A DNA stretch of 64,000 nucleotides from the NCBI RefSeq assembly GCF_000710775.1, contig NZ_JOJP01000001.1:1021400-1085399 (forward strand), read 5' to 3'. Made by a program: the position numbers and the translations under genes. The notes beneath the pieces were generated by a model. The model saw nothing but the letters and a program-made list of their open reading frames with translations. It did no database searches and was not told the DNA's origin. This document shows, one piece after another, positions 53,594 through 62,948 of this stretch (its first letter is position 1; the number at the start of each line of letters is the position of its first letter). This DNA is from Endozoicomonas elysicola (GTDB lineage Bacteria > Pseudomonadota > Gammaproteobacteria > Pseudomonadales > Endozoicomonadaceae).

Positions 53594-54316
53594 TCATGCT
53601 TTCGAACGGGGTTGCCCGGTTACGATCAGCAGTCCTCGTGTATTACCCCGCGGATCAATCGTATTCATCGCTTTCAGCAGGTCTGGTATTTGCACCCACG
53701 CGGGTAAGTAATGAAACCGGGCCACATCCATAATCAGCACCCGATCGCTCTTGGCATCATAAGCACCCAATACCGACCAGTGGCCGCCACCTCTCTGCCT
53801 GAGACAGGCCCGTTGATAGTTGATCAGAACATAATGATCACTGTTTACCAATGCCTGACTCAGAAGGTTGCGTAGCTGATGAGCCGACATACTGTCACCA
53901 TACATGGTTTGGACCTGAACACCGTGGGTTTCCAAGGCATAGTGCAGCTCTGTGATATCAGTTCCCCTGGACATCACGATTTTGGGTGAAAGATAAGGCA
54001 GAACGGTGGGGGTGAAAAAGCTGTCCTGTGTCAGGTATGTATGAGGGTAATAGACCGGGTCACCATATTGACTGCTGCCCAGGGCGTTAAGCACCGTAAT
54101 GGCGCTGGCAATACCACAGTAGGTTTGCGTTTTCTGGGTTGTCAGATGAGGAACGAGGCGCCAGAAGTCTGCGTTTTCCGATAAGCGTTGCTGCATGGGG
54201 ATTGCTTCAGAGCTGTTCCAGTAAACGACAGTCGTTCTTTTTGAGGCGGCGAAGCAAAAGCTGGAAAGACATATAAGCAAACTCAAAGAGATGAGCCTAA
54301 TGTTTTTCATCATCAT
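53594..54316 (-). CDS. phytochelatin synthase-like cysteine protease (prokaryotic half-PCS)
   Basis: 240 residues with signal peptide to about Ala24. The PCS catalytic triad is Cys67 (TYCGIAS), His179 (GGGHWSVLGAYD) and Asp197 (LIMDVARFHY). Prokaryotic half-PCS enzymes hydrolyse glutathione to gamma-Glu-Cys and rarely make phytochelatin; here it would work in the periplasm. No metal-resistance genes adjoin. Confidence 0.88.
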   Translation of the reverse strand: MMMKNIRLISLSLLICLSSFCFAASKRTTVVYWNSSEAIPMQQRLSENADFWRLVPHLTTQKTQTYCGIASAITVLNALGSSQYGDPVYYPHTYLTQDSFFTPTVLPYLSPKIVMSRGTDITELHYALETHGVQVQTMYGDSMSAHQLRNLLSQALVNSDHYVLINYQRACLRQRGGGHWSVLGAYDAKSDRVLIMDVARFHYLPAWVQIPDLLKAMNTIDPRGNTRGLLIVTGQPRSKA

Positions 54317-54459
54317 GGTTGTTGAGTCATGCTGTGAAGAATTATGTATGCGACAGTGTAGGACAAGCTGGAAAGCACTTTTGGACTTTGCATTCTCTTG
54401 AGATAGATTTTAGCGTGGTAAGCTGAAAAAATATTTGCAGAGCCAGAAAGGGATGAACC

Positions 54460-55299
54460 ATGCCTTCAAGCAATAAAAATGTACTGATTACCGGATGCTC
54501 CAGTGGCATTGGCCGGGAACTGGCTCTTGAGTTTCAACAAAGAGGCTATCGTGTCTGGGCGACCGCCCGTAACCTGCAGAGTATTCAGGCGCTGTCTGAC
54601 CAGAATATCCAGGTGTTGGAACTGGATGTGACCGATGAGTCGCAGGCTCAGGCGGTTGTACAGCATATTCTGAACACGGATGGTCATCTGGATATGCTGG
54701 TGAACAATGCGGGCTATGGCAGTATGGGGCCATTGATTGATTTGCCAGGCAAAGAGCTGGAACAGCAGTTCGCCACCAATGTGTTTGCACCCATGGCGCT
54801 TATCCGTCAGGTGGCTCCTCATATGTGTGCCCGTAAACAGGGTACCATCGTCAATATTGGCAGTGTCTCTGGTGTGCTGTTTACCCCGTTTTCGGGCAGT
54901 TACTGCGCCTCCAAAGCGGCGTTCAATGCATTGTCTGATGTGTTGAGAATGGAGTTGAAACCCTTTGGCGTGAAGGTAGTGACGGTTCAGCCTGGTGCCG
55001 TCCAGTCAAGGTTTGCAGATAATGCCAGCCGGGTATTGGAGCAGGTGTTCAAGCCGGACAGTCTCTATATGCCCATTGAGGCGAAAGTCAGGGCTCGAGC
55101 CAATGCCTCACAGGATAACCCCACGCCGGCGGATAACTTCTGTCGTGACCTAATCGATAAACTGGAGTCTGGGCGTGTGCTTAATATCATCCGGCTGGCC
55201 AATGGCAGTCTGGCATTTCCCTTGTTGAAAGCGCTGTTGCCAACTGCCATTCTTGAGAAAGTTCTGGGCAAAATGTTTGGCCTGAATCGCCTTCGGTAA
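54460..55299 (+). CDS. short-chain dehydrogenase/reductase
   Basis: 279 residues. TGCSSGIGRELA (residues 11-22) binds cofactor; NNAGYGSMG, the Ser of GSVSG and YCASKAA are the active site. ARN after the second strand favours NADP(H). Resembles retinol/steroid-type SDRs. Alone before the tRNA-Ser gene. Confidence 0.88.
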   Translation: MPSSNKNVLITGCSSGIGRELALEFQQRGYRVWATARNLQSIQALSDQNIQVLELDVTDESQAQAVVQHILNTDGHLDMLVNNAGYGSMGPLIDLPGKELEQQFATNVFAPMALIRQVAPHMCARKQGTIVNIGSVSGVLFTPFSGSYCASKAAFNALSDVLRMELKPFGVKVVTVQPGAVQSRFADNASRVLEQVFKPDSLYMPIEAKVRARANASQDNPTPADNFCRDLIDKLESGRVLNIIRLANGSLAFPLLKALLPTAILEKVLGKMFGLNRLR

Positions 55300-55394
55300 T
55301 TTTTTTGTCTGTAGGTATATATTCTTTTTGCCTTTGTGGGGCAGGTGATATAAAGTACGCCACCTGTTCGGGGCGGTAAACGTTTTGAGCAAAT

Positions 55395-55485
55395 GGTGAG
55401 GTGTCCGAGTGGCTGAAGGAGCACGCCTGGAAAGTGTGTGTACGTTAATCGCGTACCGAGGGTTCGAATCCCTCCCTCACCGCCA
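55395..55485 (+). tRNA. tRNA-Ser (GGA)
   Basis: 91 nt including CCA. Acceptor GGTGAGG pairs with CCTCACC; the anticodon loop is CTGGAAA (anticodon GGA); a long variable arm (GTGTGTACGTTAATCGCGTACC) and GGTTCGAATCC T-arm are intact. It is the integration site of the following element, but no second copy of its 3' end is visible in the window. Confidence 0.95.
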
Positions 55486-55553
55486 TATCCCCTTCTGTAA
55501 GTTCCTGATTTCCCTTTCTAAAATAGCTCATTTTTACGACCATTGTCTTTTTC

Positions 55554-55571
55554 TGTCAACGAAGTGTCGAC
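55554..55571 (+). repeat. integrase arm-type site, left
   Basis: TGTCAACGAAGTGTCGAC; 16 of 18 bases match the site at 63913. Two GTGTCGAC-like units are 11 bp apart, one DNA turn. Confidence 0.55.
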
Positions 55572-55599
55572 GGAGAAAAAATACCCTGCATTTTCCGAC

Positions 55600-56667
55600 T
55601 TAAATCGTTATTTCTTCCATTACCTCTATTGTTTCTTCTGCTTCATCATCCATGCCGGATAACGGATTCAAATTGATCGCCTCCTGAAAATGGGTCGGGT
55701 CAAATTTGGCGTATCTCATGGTCATGGAAATATCGGCGTGTCCCAGTATCCGTTGCAGCACAATGATATTGCCGCCATTCATCATAAAGTGACTGGCAAA
55801 GGTGTGGCGTAATACATGGCTGCTCTGGCCTCTCGGAAGCCGGATATTGGAGCGTTTCAATGCTCGGTCAAAACTGCACAGGGATGAAGTAAACTCGCCG
55901 TATCGCTCAAAATGCGCTTCTACTTCACGATAGAGTTTCTGGTTGATGGGGATGCTGCGAACCTTCTTGCCCTTGGTTTGCGAATAGACCATGCAGCCGT
56001 TTTGCAGGTGGGTCATAGTGCGGCTTTCAACCTCTCCCCAGCGAGCACCCGTAGCAAGGCAGAGCTTGGTAATCAGCAGAACATGAGGATTGTTACAGCT
56101 TGCCCTAATTTCCGTTAGCAGGGTGTTGATTTGCCGCTTGGTGAGGTAGGCCAGTTCCCGTTCCTGAAGCTTGATCTTCTTAGCCTTCTCCAGTGGATTC
56201 TGATAGTGGATCTCGTCAATCTCGATCAGGTAGTTATACACGGCTCTCAGGTAGCCCAAATGGTTGTTAAGGGTCTTGTCGGATACGGTGCGTTGGTTGT
56301 CGGCCTTGCCCATCTTGTTACTGCGTTTGATCGCCTTGTACTCATTGAAGCGGGAAACCGTCATTCTCCGAGCCTGAATATCTCCAATGAAGGCAACCAT
56401 GCTATCCAGCACATTTCGGGTACGCTCTCCATCTGCCAGTTCCTGACCTCTGCCCTGATACCAGATGTCTATGATCTCGGATAACAGGCGTTTATCCTCC
56501 TTCTCGATAAACTCTTTATTCTTGAGCTGCGTCTGTCCCTTGATGAAGTTGACGAACTGGTTGCATTCGGCCTTGGTGTCGTAAGTACGCCGATACCGTT
56601 TTGCACCTCGCTTCAATTGCAGGTCAACTTTCCACTTTCCGGTTTTATGATCTTTTCGAATGCTCAC
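55600..56667 (-). CDS. int: phage-type tyrosine integrase
   Basis: 355 residues. Arm-binding N-terminus (KDHKTGKWKVDLQLKRG), core-binding domain to about 170, catalytic R209 (ATGARWGEV), K232, H284/R287 (HVLRHTFASH), H310 (LGHAD) and Y319 (MTMRYAKF). The gene ends 115 bp after tRNA-Ser, the usual arrangement for a tRNA-integrated element. Start ATG at 56667. Confidence 0.95.
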   Translation of the reverse strand: MSIRKDHKTGKWKVDLQLKRGAKRYRRTYDTKAECNQFVNFIKGQTQLKNKEFIEKEDKRLLSEIIDIWYQGRGQELADGERTRNVLDSMVAFIGDIQARRMTVSRFNEYKAIKRSNKMGKADNQRTVSDKTLNNHLGYLRAVYNYLIEIDEIHYQNPLEKAKKIKLQERELAYLTKRQINTLLTEIRASCNNPHVLLITKLCLATGARWGEVESRTMTHLQNGCMVYSQTKGKKVRSIPINQKLYREVEAHFERYGEFTSSLCSFDRALKRSNIRLPRGQSSHVLRHTFASHFMMNGGNIIVLQRILGHADISMTMRYAKFDPTHFQEAINLNPLSGMDDEAEETIEVMEEITI

Positions 56668-56889
56668 TATTCAATGCCCCTAATTATTATTTTTGTTCTA
56701 AGCCGTGATTTTTTATAAACAGAAAATAAAAACTAACCGGTTGTAAGCGGTTTGAATTCTAGTTCTGAATTAAATGAGTAAAAAAATCACCGAGGATATT
56801 GTCAGCGTTGATTCCAAAATTATATGATTTCGAATTAACAGGGAAGTCATTTCTCTGTTCCACTAATCATAATAAAAAAGGAATGAAAG

Positions 56890-57093
56890 ATGGCTGAGAA
56901 TATCTGCTTGTTTTTTACTATCAATATGTTTGCTGATTCTGTTGGCGTCACAAAAAGAACCGTCGAAGGCTGGATTGATCGGGGATTTATTCCCACGGTT
57001 AAAATCGGCAAGCGTCGTTTGGTCAATGGTCACGCTATCAGGAAACAACTGGAAGAATCCAGCGATGAAAGCCCTGTTTTAGCAGGTTGCTAA
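56890..57093 (+). CDS. AlpA/excisionase-like DNA-binding protein
   Basis: 67 residues; AAGGA 8 nt before the ATG. Winged-helix pattern MFADSVGVTKRTVEGWIDRGFIPTVKIGKRR, as in AlpA/Xis (MerR-like HTH_17) proteins that direct excision or repress element genes. Divergent from the integrase. Confidence 0.8.
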   Translation: MAENICLFFTINMFADSVGVTKRTVEGWIDRGFIPTVKIGKRRLVNGHAIRKQLEESSDESPVLAGC

Positions 57094-57120
57094 ACTGTTT
57101 GGGCATCCACTAAGTATAGT

Positions 57121-57149
57121 AGAAAAGCCTTGAAAATCAGGGCTTTTCT
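57121..57149 (+). terminator. hairpin after the AlpA-like gene
   Basis: AGAAAAGCC and GGCTTTTCT are perfect 9-bp arms; CGCTTTT follows. 28 bp after the stop. Confidence 0.7.
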
Positions 57150-57210
57150 CGCTTTTATCTGCAAAAAATAAAGGATTATTTTACTCTTTTTCTGCTCTTC
57201 ATCAGGGCGG

Positions 57211-57339
57211 GAAATAACTTATTTTATTTGACAGTGAAATCAGCGATTAGAATTGACGCCTCAAAAAATTCCATTTTTTGAGCGAGCGAAGCGGTGAATT
57301 CCGCTGATAAGCTTCACTGTCAAAAAAAATCGTTATTTC
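57211..57339. other. large imperfect palindrome, candidate replication origin
   Basis: Arms GAAATAAC...TTTGACAGTGAA-ATCAGCG (57211-57245) and CGCTGAT..TTCACTGTCAAA..GTTATTTC (57302-57339) are largely complementary. Inside sit a perfect TCAAAAAAT-TCC-ATTTTTTGA hairpin (57261-57281) and AGCGG/CCGCT (57290-57305). A multi-stem cruciform just upstream of a replication initiator fits a double- or single-strand origin. Confidence 0.6.
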
Positions 57340-57982
57340 CTTTATATTGGTGGTTGTGGGCGGTTGTTAGCCATTGTTAGTGGTTAATGGTTTTAAACGC
57401 TTTTAATTAACAGTGTGAGTCTGCTTTCTTTGTTGATTTTGTTTTTCTGTAATGTAAGGATGATTCGAGAAGATTCAGAAAGTGCATTATGAAATAGAAA
57501 CAGTGATGCAATTCAACAAAAAGATTTTTCCATTCACTTTGTCATTAAAAATGATGAAGTGATTGTATTGAATAAAAAAACAGAGCCACTATTGCCTCAT
57601 CCTTCAAAGGCTCTCCTGATTTTCGTGAAGGCAAAAGCCACCAGGGCGAGTTGCCTTTACACATGGCGGCTGAAGCGGTGCTTTTTCTTTCGGTATGAAA
57701 AAGTACCGGTTTAGTCGAACCACCACGCTTGCAGATCCTCTGCGCAACTCGATGGCACTTGCCCATGGTGTTGCGCAGAGCGGTCGCAGCGTGCAAACCA
57801 TCAGGAGGCACGATCTCAATGCTGACACCCAGCTCACCAACGACACCCACGGACTCGCCGTCTGACTCCCACGCCCTGACTTGCACGCGCAGCGCAAGCG
57901 GGCGGGGGGAACGTCCTTGTAGCACGTTATATAAATACAATATATGGAATGCGAAAAGTTATAAGAAAAGGAATTCTTAGCT
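57340..57982. other. region between origin-like palindrome and rep; coding status unclear
   Basis: 640 bp, higher GC from 57600 to 57920. Competing frames exist on both strands (minus 57545-57940; plus 57695-57865), none with a good ribosome-binding site or recognised domain. It may be part of the origin or a decayed phage gene. Confidence 0.4.
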
Positions 57983-59284
57983 ATGAATCATCTAAAACGT
58001 TATAAGGTCGCCGAAAATGGCTTCACCACCGTACCCTCGGAAACCGGGTTGATCTTCTGCCATCCCAAGAAAGGGAAAGTACTCGATCTCACCGACAGTG
58101 GGTTTCAGGTGGTGGGAATGTGTGTGGATACCCTCCGGCAAATCTTCAAAGGCCGCATGGATCTGGATTTTCTGACGGATATTCAGTACAGCATCGACCT
58201 CAATGAGAAAAAGGTGCGATTCCTTGGGTTCGATTGGTTGGTGGGCAAAAGTTCCAAGTCCTCCGGTTATCAGTACCGACTGCAAAACAATGATCTTGGG
58301 TTGATCCTGTTTTTCAAAATGTTCCATGCCAAAGCGGAGTCAGAAAGCTCTCACCTGAAAATAGAATGTTCCCCCTGGTATCTGGATAACCGTACACCTG
58401 TCCAGATTGATGCGTTCCTGAGAACCATTGCAGAGAAGATTCTGAGAGTACCTGAACCGCACTACCCAGCCATCCATCTGGCCGTTGATCTACAGGGTTG
58501 GGAACCAGAACATGATCTGGCAGATAAGGTGGCTTGCCGCTCTCGTCGGGTTGCTCAATACAATGGATTCGAGAATATCGAGTTTAACTTCTCCTACATC
58601 TCCTGTGTGTATGATCGCTGTCAGTCGTTCAAGTTCGGTCCTGCCACCTCTGTACAGATGGCGATTTACGACAAAACCATCCAGTCCAAGGACTCTGATA
58701 AGCTGGATTACATACAAAACAAGTGGAAGAAGTATGCCGGTAAGCAGGGAAGGGCTTATGATGCTGACAGTGACGTATTTCGAGTTGAGCTGCGTTATCA
58801 CCATTCCGTCGTTGAACAGTTCGCTCTTGGCTCCTATGACAGTAATGGTGTGATTGGGTTAAGTCTGAAATCTTACACTGAAATTACCAGTCATCTTCAT
58901 GGGCTTTGGCAATATGGATTGAAGTCCTTCAAGCTGAAATACAATACCAACTATTTCCACCCAATCTGGAGTATCCTGATGAATGATCTGGTCTTCGCCC
59001 CTGAAGGAATCAGTACTCCAGATCAGCAATTCAACTACCAACGCCATTACAAGAAACCGGATACCTTCTCTGGCAAGAACTACCAGCTCTATCTGGGGAA
59101 CTACCTGTCAGCCTGTGCCAGAAAGCGATTGCCCTTTGAAACGGTACTGGAAGAGCTGCAAAACAACATCATCTGGAATGACATTGCCCTCTACTATGAG
59201 CACATCAATACGACAGAGCATGAGTTGATTGAGCGACTTTGTGAGGGTTATCAGGAGCGTATCCTGCTGGGGTATGCCATATGA
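57983..59284 (+). CDS. phage/plasmid replication initiation protein (Rep_trans-like)
   Basis: 433 residues. Features of rolling-circle initiators of the filamentous-phage/Rep_trans type: an internal IYDKTIQSKDSD strand, then FRVELRYHHSVVEQF (the RxE helix motif). No capsid or packaging genes follow, so the element may be a satellite or decayed filamentous prophage. Preceded by a large palindrome. Family call is by pattern, not search. Confidence 0.7.
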   Translation: MNHLKRYKVAENGFTTVPSETGLIFCHPKKGKVLDLTDSGFQVVGMCVDTLRQIFKGRMDLDFLTDIQYSIDLNEKKVRFLGFDWLVGKSSKSSGYQYRLQNNDLGLILFFKMFHAKAESESSHLKIECSPWYLDNRTPVQIDAFLRTIAEKILRVPEPHYPAIHLAVDLQGWEPEHDLADKVACRSRRVAQYNGFENIEFNFSYISCVYDRCQSFKFGPATSVQMAIYDKTIQSKDSDKLDYIQNKWKKYAGKQGRAYDADSDVFRVELRYHHSVVEQFALGSYDSNGVIGLSLKSYTEITSHLHGLWQYGLKSFKLKYNTNYFHPIWSILMNDLVFAPEGISTPDQQFNYQRHYKKPDTFSGKNYQLYLGNYLSACARKRLPFETVLEELQNNIIWNDIALYYEHINTTEHELIERLCEGYQERILLGYAI

Positions 59285-59323
59285 GAAAAACCAATACAGA
59301 AAGGGGAGAGTATCCCCTGACTG

Positions 59324-59551
59324 TTATTTTTTGGTGGATCGAGTCGGTTGCTCGACTGGATTCTGATTTTTCAGAGCGTCACCAAGAATCTCAAGGATTG
59401 CCACCAGTTCCTCAACTTCTGAGTTATAGCTCTCACGGATCACCTTGGTGGTGTACTGACTCAGGTCAGAAATCTCATGACGCTTGGCTTCAAGCTGGTT
59501 CTTGGCGAGATGAATCAGAGTGCAAAGCATGGAATTTGTAAGTGTTTTCAT
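59324..59551 (-). CDS. small helical protein convergent to rep
   Basis: 75 residues from ATG 59551, 8 nt after AGAGAGA. Leu-rich helices (NSMLCTLIHLAKNQLEAKRH, SEVEELVAILEILGDALKNQ). No known family; possibly an element regulator. Stop overlaps none; convergent with rep by 40 bp. Confidence 0.5.
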   Translation of the reverse strand: MKTLTNSMLCTLIHLAKNQLEAKRHEISDLSQYTTKVIRESYNSEVEELVAILEILGDALKNQNPVEQPTRSTKK

Positions 59552-60136
59552 GATTTTTATCTCTCTTTTTTTGAATGTAATTTGTCCAGTAACGGCGAGA
59601 GGGCGGGTCAAGAAAATATTTTCTTCGAAGAAGCAACAGATTTTTTTGAGTAAGGGCGATGCTGTTCAAAATTACAGGAATTTTAAAAAAGAGATGATAA
59701 GTGACATGGGAATTACTGCCGAAAATACCTCTATTACGTGTGGTTCTTTCATGTTGGTGCAGTGATTGCCACATTGCACAAATAGGCTGTAGAGCAGCAG
59801 TTAGTCGGATAAGTGTATCCGTAACTAGATGATTACTGAAATATGATATGGAGCAATGTTAACCAATGCAGAGCAATGGTACTATTTTTGTCTCATGAAT
59901 CTACATATATTGTGTCGTACAAAAAGAGCATGCCTGACTATTCCTGAAAATGTCTGGACGGGCGGTAGCGTTGGTTTTCAAAAAGAACGAAGGTTGGTTT
60001 TGCTTTGTTTTTATGATGAAACTCATCGGTGAGCTATCTGACTTATTTTGATTTTGAACGTTGAATCCAGCAATAAGTGTCCATTTTTTGTGTGTAACAC
60101 TGACGAATATATATTATTAGGTACGAAGTTAAAATA
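59552..60136. other. intergenic region upstream of the reverse transcriptase
   Basis: 580 bp without a convincing gene. Several defence reverse transcriptases are preceded by a template ncRNA; no obvious retron-type paired structure was found by eye, so an RNA here is possible but unproven. Confidence 0.4.
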
Positions 60137-61615
60137 ATGACATCAAATTACCTGAAAGTCAGAGACTTTTATTTAAGTGACTATGACGCAACACTTTTTC
60201 CAATGGAGACATGTCGCTATATGGTTGAAAAATCAGCTAGCGAAATTTCAGATTACATTTCAAAAATTGGAAACCCTTCTGAGAAACAACACTGCTTTCT
60301 CTCTCAAGAAACTGTATATGCATCAAAAACTAAGCACCATTTGAGAAGGACGATAAAGCTTGATCCAGTAGCCGAATATTATTTATATGAAATGGCCTAT
60401 AAAAATAGGAAGATATTTAGAAAAAGTAATAATCCAAATAGACAGCATTTTGGATATCGCTTTTCCGAAGGTAAAAAAATAGAAATTCACCAAAGTTATA
60501 AGGAGTTTATTGATTTAGCTGAGAGGCTGAAATGTGATTTTAAATATCATATAAAGTTTGATATATCTTCATATTTTAACTCAATATATCATCATGATCT
60601 ATTAAATTGGTTTTCAGCACAAAAAACAACATCAGCTGATATGGAGTTGCTTGGCCAATTTATGAGAGAAATTAATTCTGGTTTCTCAATTGATTTCTTA
60701 CCTCATGGATTATATCCAACCAAAATGCTAGGTAGTCATTTTTTATCTTATATTGATCATTCTGAACTAATAAAGTGTGAGGCCATGATTAGATTTATGG
60801 ATGACTTTTTGTTGTTCTCTGATTCAAAAGATATTCTTGTTAAAGATTTTGAGACTATACAAAAATCTCTTGGTCAAAAGTCTTTGAATATCAATTCAGC
60901 AAAAACTATATTGTTTGGCGAAGAAGATAATTCAATAAGTAAAGTGGTTGATGAAATTAAAGAACGAGTTATGGGTAAGGTCAATACTGCCACAGGGTCT
61001 GGTATTGATTATGAAGTTTATATTCAAGAGCTAAAGGATCTAAACAAGAAAGAAATTGATCATTTATTAAGCTTGGTTTCTGATGACAATATAACAGATG
61101 ATGAAGTTTCATTAATTATAGATTGTATTTGTGAGCATACGTCTGATTTTAAAGACTATGCTGCTGAATTTATTTATAAATTTCCACACTTATCAAAAAA
61201 AATATTCCACAAATGCTCTAGCGTAGAAAACTATGAGGAGCTATCACACTCTTTGCATGAGTTGGTAAAAACTGCAGAATACTTGAACGAGTATCAACTG
61301 TTTTGGATAGCTAAGATCACCGAAAAATATCTATTGGATACATCGCCGTGTGGTAAGATATTTGCATTGTTATATGAGCATAAAAATGCAACCACTATAT
61401 CTAAAGCTAAAATACTTGAGATTCCAGGGGCCAAATATGGAATGCCTGAGTGGAGGGAGATACACCTTAAAAATGGCTCTAGCGGCTGGCTGTCATGGGC
61501 TTCTGCTATAGGGATGAGGAATGATACAAAGCAAACAAAAAACTACCTAATGAGCTATTTCTCAAAAGCCAGTAGCATAAACAAACTCATAGCAGATACG
61601 GTAACGGCTTCGTAA
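60137..61615 (+). CDS. Abi/UG-type reverse transcriptase, probable anti-phage defence
   Basis: 492 residues. RT palm motifs: FDISSYFNSI (141-150, motif A with the first catalytic Asp), LPHGLYPTKMLGS (188-200, motif B) and RFMDDFLLF (219-227, motif C with MDD replacing YADD). The C-terminal ~230 residues are helical, as in Abi/UG-class enzymes, not a group II intron maturase or retron layout. No intron or retron features found. AT-rich and in an integrative element, consistent with a defence system; UG subtype not determined. Confidence 0.85.
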   Translation: MTSNYLKVRDFYLSDYDATLFPMETCRYMVEKSASEISDYISKIGNPSEKQHCFLSQETVYASKTKHHLRRTIKLDPVAEYYLYEMAYKNRKIFRKSNNPNRQHFGYRFSEGKKIEIHQSYKEFIDLAERLKCDFKYHIKFDISSYFNSIYHHDLLNWFSAQKTTSADMELLGQFMREINSGFSIDFLPHGLYPTKMLGSHFLSYIDHSELIKCEAMIRFMDDFLLFSDSKDILVKDFETIQKSLGQKSLNINSAKTILFGEEDNSISKVVDEIKERVMGKVNTATGSGIDYEVYIQELKDLNKKEIDHLLSLVSDDNITDDEVSLIIDCICEHTSDFKDYAAEFIYKFPHLSKKIFHKCSSVENYEELSHSLHELVKTAEYLNEYQLFWIAKITEKYLLDTSPCGKIFALLYEHKNATTISKAKILEIPGAKYGMPEWREIHLKNGSSGWLSWASAIGMRNDTKQTKNYLMSYFSKASSINKLIADTVTAS

Positions 61616-61628
61616 GCATCATCTAGCA

Positions 61629-61662
61629 AAATATAGCGGGCATCTTTGGGTTTGCTATATTT
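61629..61662. terminator. hairpin after the RT gene
   Basis: AAATATAGC and GCTATATTT perfect 9-bp arms, 14 bp after the RT stop, ending in TTT. Confidence 0.6.
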
Positions 61663-61694
61663 CTAATGATATAGAATTAAATTAATACAGAAAT

Positions 61695-62345
61695 ATGATG
61701 TTTAAATTAATTGATGGCGGTTTGCTATTAGCAATTATAAGTGCAATTCTTTTTTCACTAAGTATTGCTAATTATAATGGATATCTTGTTGGGTTAGGGG
61801 TTGAAACTGGTTTTATATTAAGGAACTCATATCAAATTCTCTATAATGCATTGTTTGTTATTTTGCTACCAGTATTGCAAGGAGTACCATTCCTTTTAGG
61901 CTCGATAATAGTTTTTAGGTTTGCAGCTACAGTTTACACTTCTCTAATATGCTTTTCATACAATACTAGAAAAAAAGCAGTAATAATTAGGGGTTTTTTT
62001 AGGATAAATACTAGAGACAGTAAGTCTGAGGTTTTTGCAAACAAGTTGATTGATAGGTTTTTTCCAAGCTTGATATTCATATTTTTGTTCTTCGGGTCAC
62101 TTTATTATGCTGAGATTCAGGGAAAGGAGAAAGCAATAAACTTTTTGAAAGAAATCTCAGATACCGGTTACAGTAAGCTAAAGCTTTTAAAGTCAGAAGA
62201 TTATCCTGATGGTTTGTACGTGATTACTTGTGGAGTAAATAATTGCGCCGCAATTAATGTTGAAAATGAAAGGATTTTATACTTTGAGAATAAGTTAAAG
62301 CTTGGTGAGTTTAGTGATAGTCTTAATAAGTTACCTATAGAGTAA
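61695..62345 (+). CDS. membrane protein of the defence cargo
   Basis: 216 residues. Three or four hydrophobic segments (about 8-30, 47-80, 117-137) then a soluble C-terminal domain. No known family. Same AT-rich composition as the RT gene, 80 bp downstream. Could be a membrane effector of the RT system or an independent gene. Confidence 0.55.
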   Translation: MMFKLIDGGLLLAIISAILFSLSIANYNGYLVGLGVETGFILRNSYQILYNALFVILLPVLQGVPFLLGSIIVFRFAATVYTSLICFSYNTRKKAVIIRGFFRINTRDSKSEVFANKLIDRFFPSLIFIFLFFGSLYYAEIQGKEKAINFLKEISDTGYSKLKLLKSEDYPDGLYVITCGVNNCAAINVENERILYFENKLKLGEFSDSLNKLPIE

Positions 62346-62459
62346 AAATATTATAACTTTATTTATATCGCTCTGGGATTTCTCACTCCACTGAGCCTAG
62401 TTTAATAGTACCTATTACCCTTTATTTTGATACCATCTACATCGCAAGGAGCAATTTCT

Positions 62460-62948
62460 GTGCTAGCAATCAGTGAAGTTCAGTTAGAGACTATGAAGTT
62501 TAGGAAGCTTATAGAAACTTGTGATAAAGAAAATACCGAGCTGGTTATTGATTGTTTCCCTGTAATGAGCTGTAAGCTTGCATCTATGTTGTTAGCTTAC
62601 CATTTTTTATCTATATGGTCTGATATTGAAATAAAAGGAGTAAGAGGGGTTTCAGGTAGAGGGGGGGTAATTACTCATTACTGGCTAGAAATTGATGAAA
62701 TAGTTATAGATATTACAGGCGACCAATACAATATCATCGATGCTAAAGAGCTGACCAAAGCAATAGTTCTGAATCGTCCCTTTGATTCTGTGCATGTTGA
62801 ATATCGTACTTCAAGCTATTTGTATGATCTATTTAAGATTCGTGAAAAAGAGCTTCTATTGTCTGGTTTTCCTACTATTGGTGATGACTTCATAGAAAGT
62901 ATGGCTCATGCCCATTGCCAACTTCTTAATCAAGTAAAATGCTCATAA
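62460..62948 (+). CDS. papain-like C-H-D protein of unknown role
   Basis: 162 residues from a GTG at 62460 that follows AAGGAG by 8 nt; an upstream TTG at 62427 has no site. Cys38 (SCKLASMLLAYHFL), His73 (HYWLEIDE) and Asp84 (VIDITGDQY) line up as a cysteine-hydrolase/transglutaminase-like triad. Resembles uncharacterised small phage and defence proteins. Activity unproven. Confidence 0.5.
   Translation: MLAISEVQLETMKFRKLIETCDKENTELVIDCFPVMSCKLASMLLAYHFLSIWSDIEIKGVRGVSGRGGVITHYWLEIDEIVIDITGDQYNIIDAKELTKAIVLNRPFDSVHVEYRTSSYLYDLFKIREKELLLSGFPTIGDDFIESMAHAHCQLLNQVKCS

Noticed and set aside
57545-57940. 131-codon minus-strand frame before rep
   Set aside because: Competing plus-strand frame, no start signal; coding strand could not be decided.
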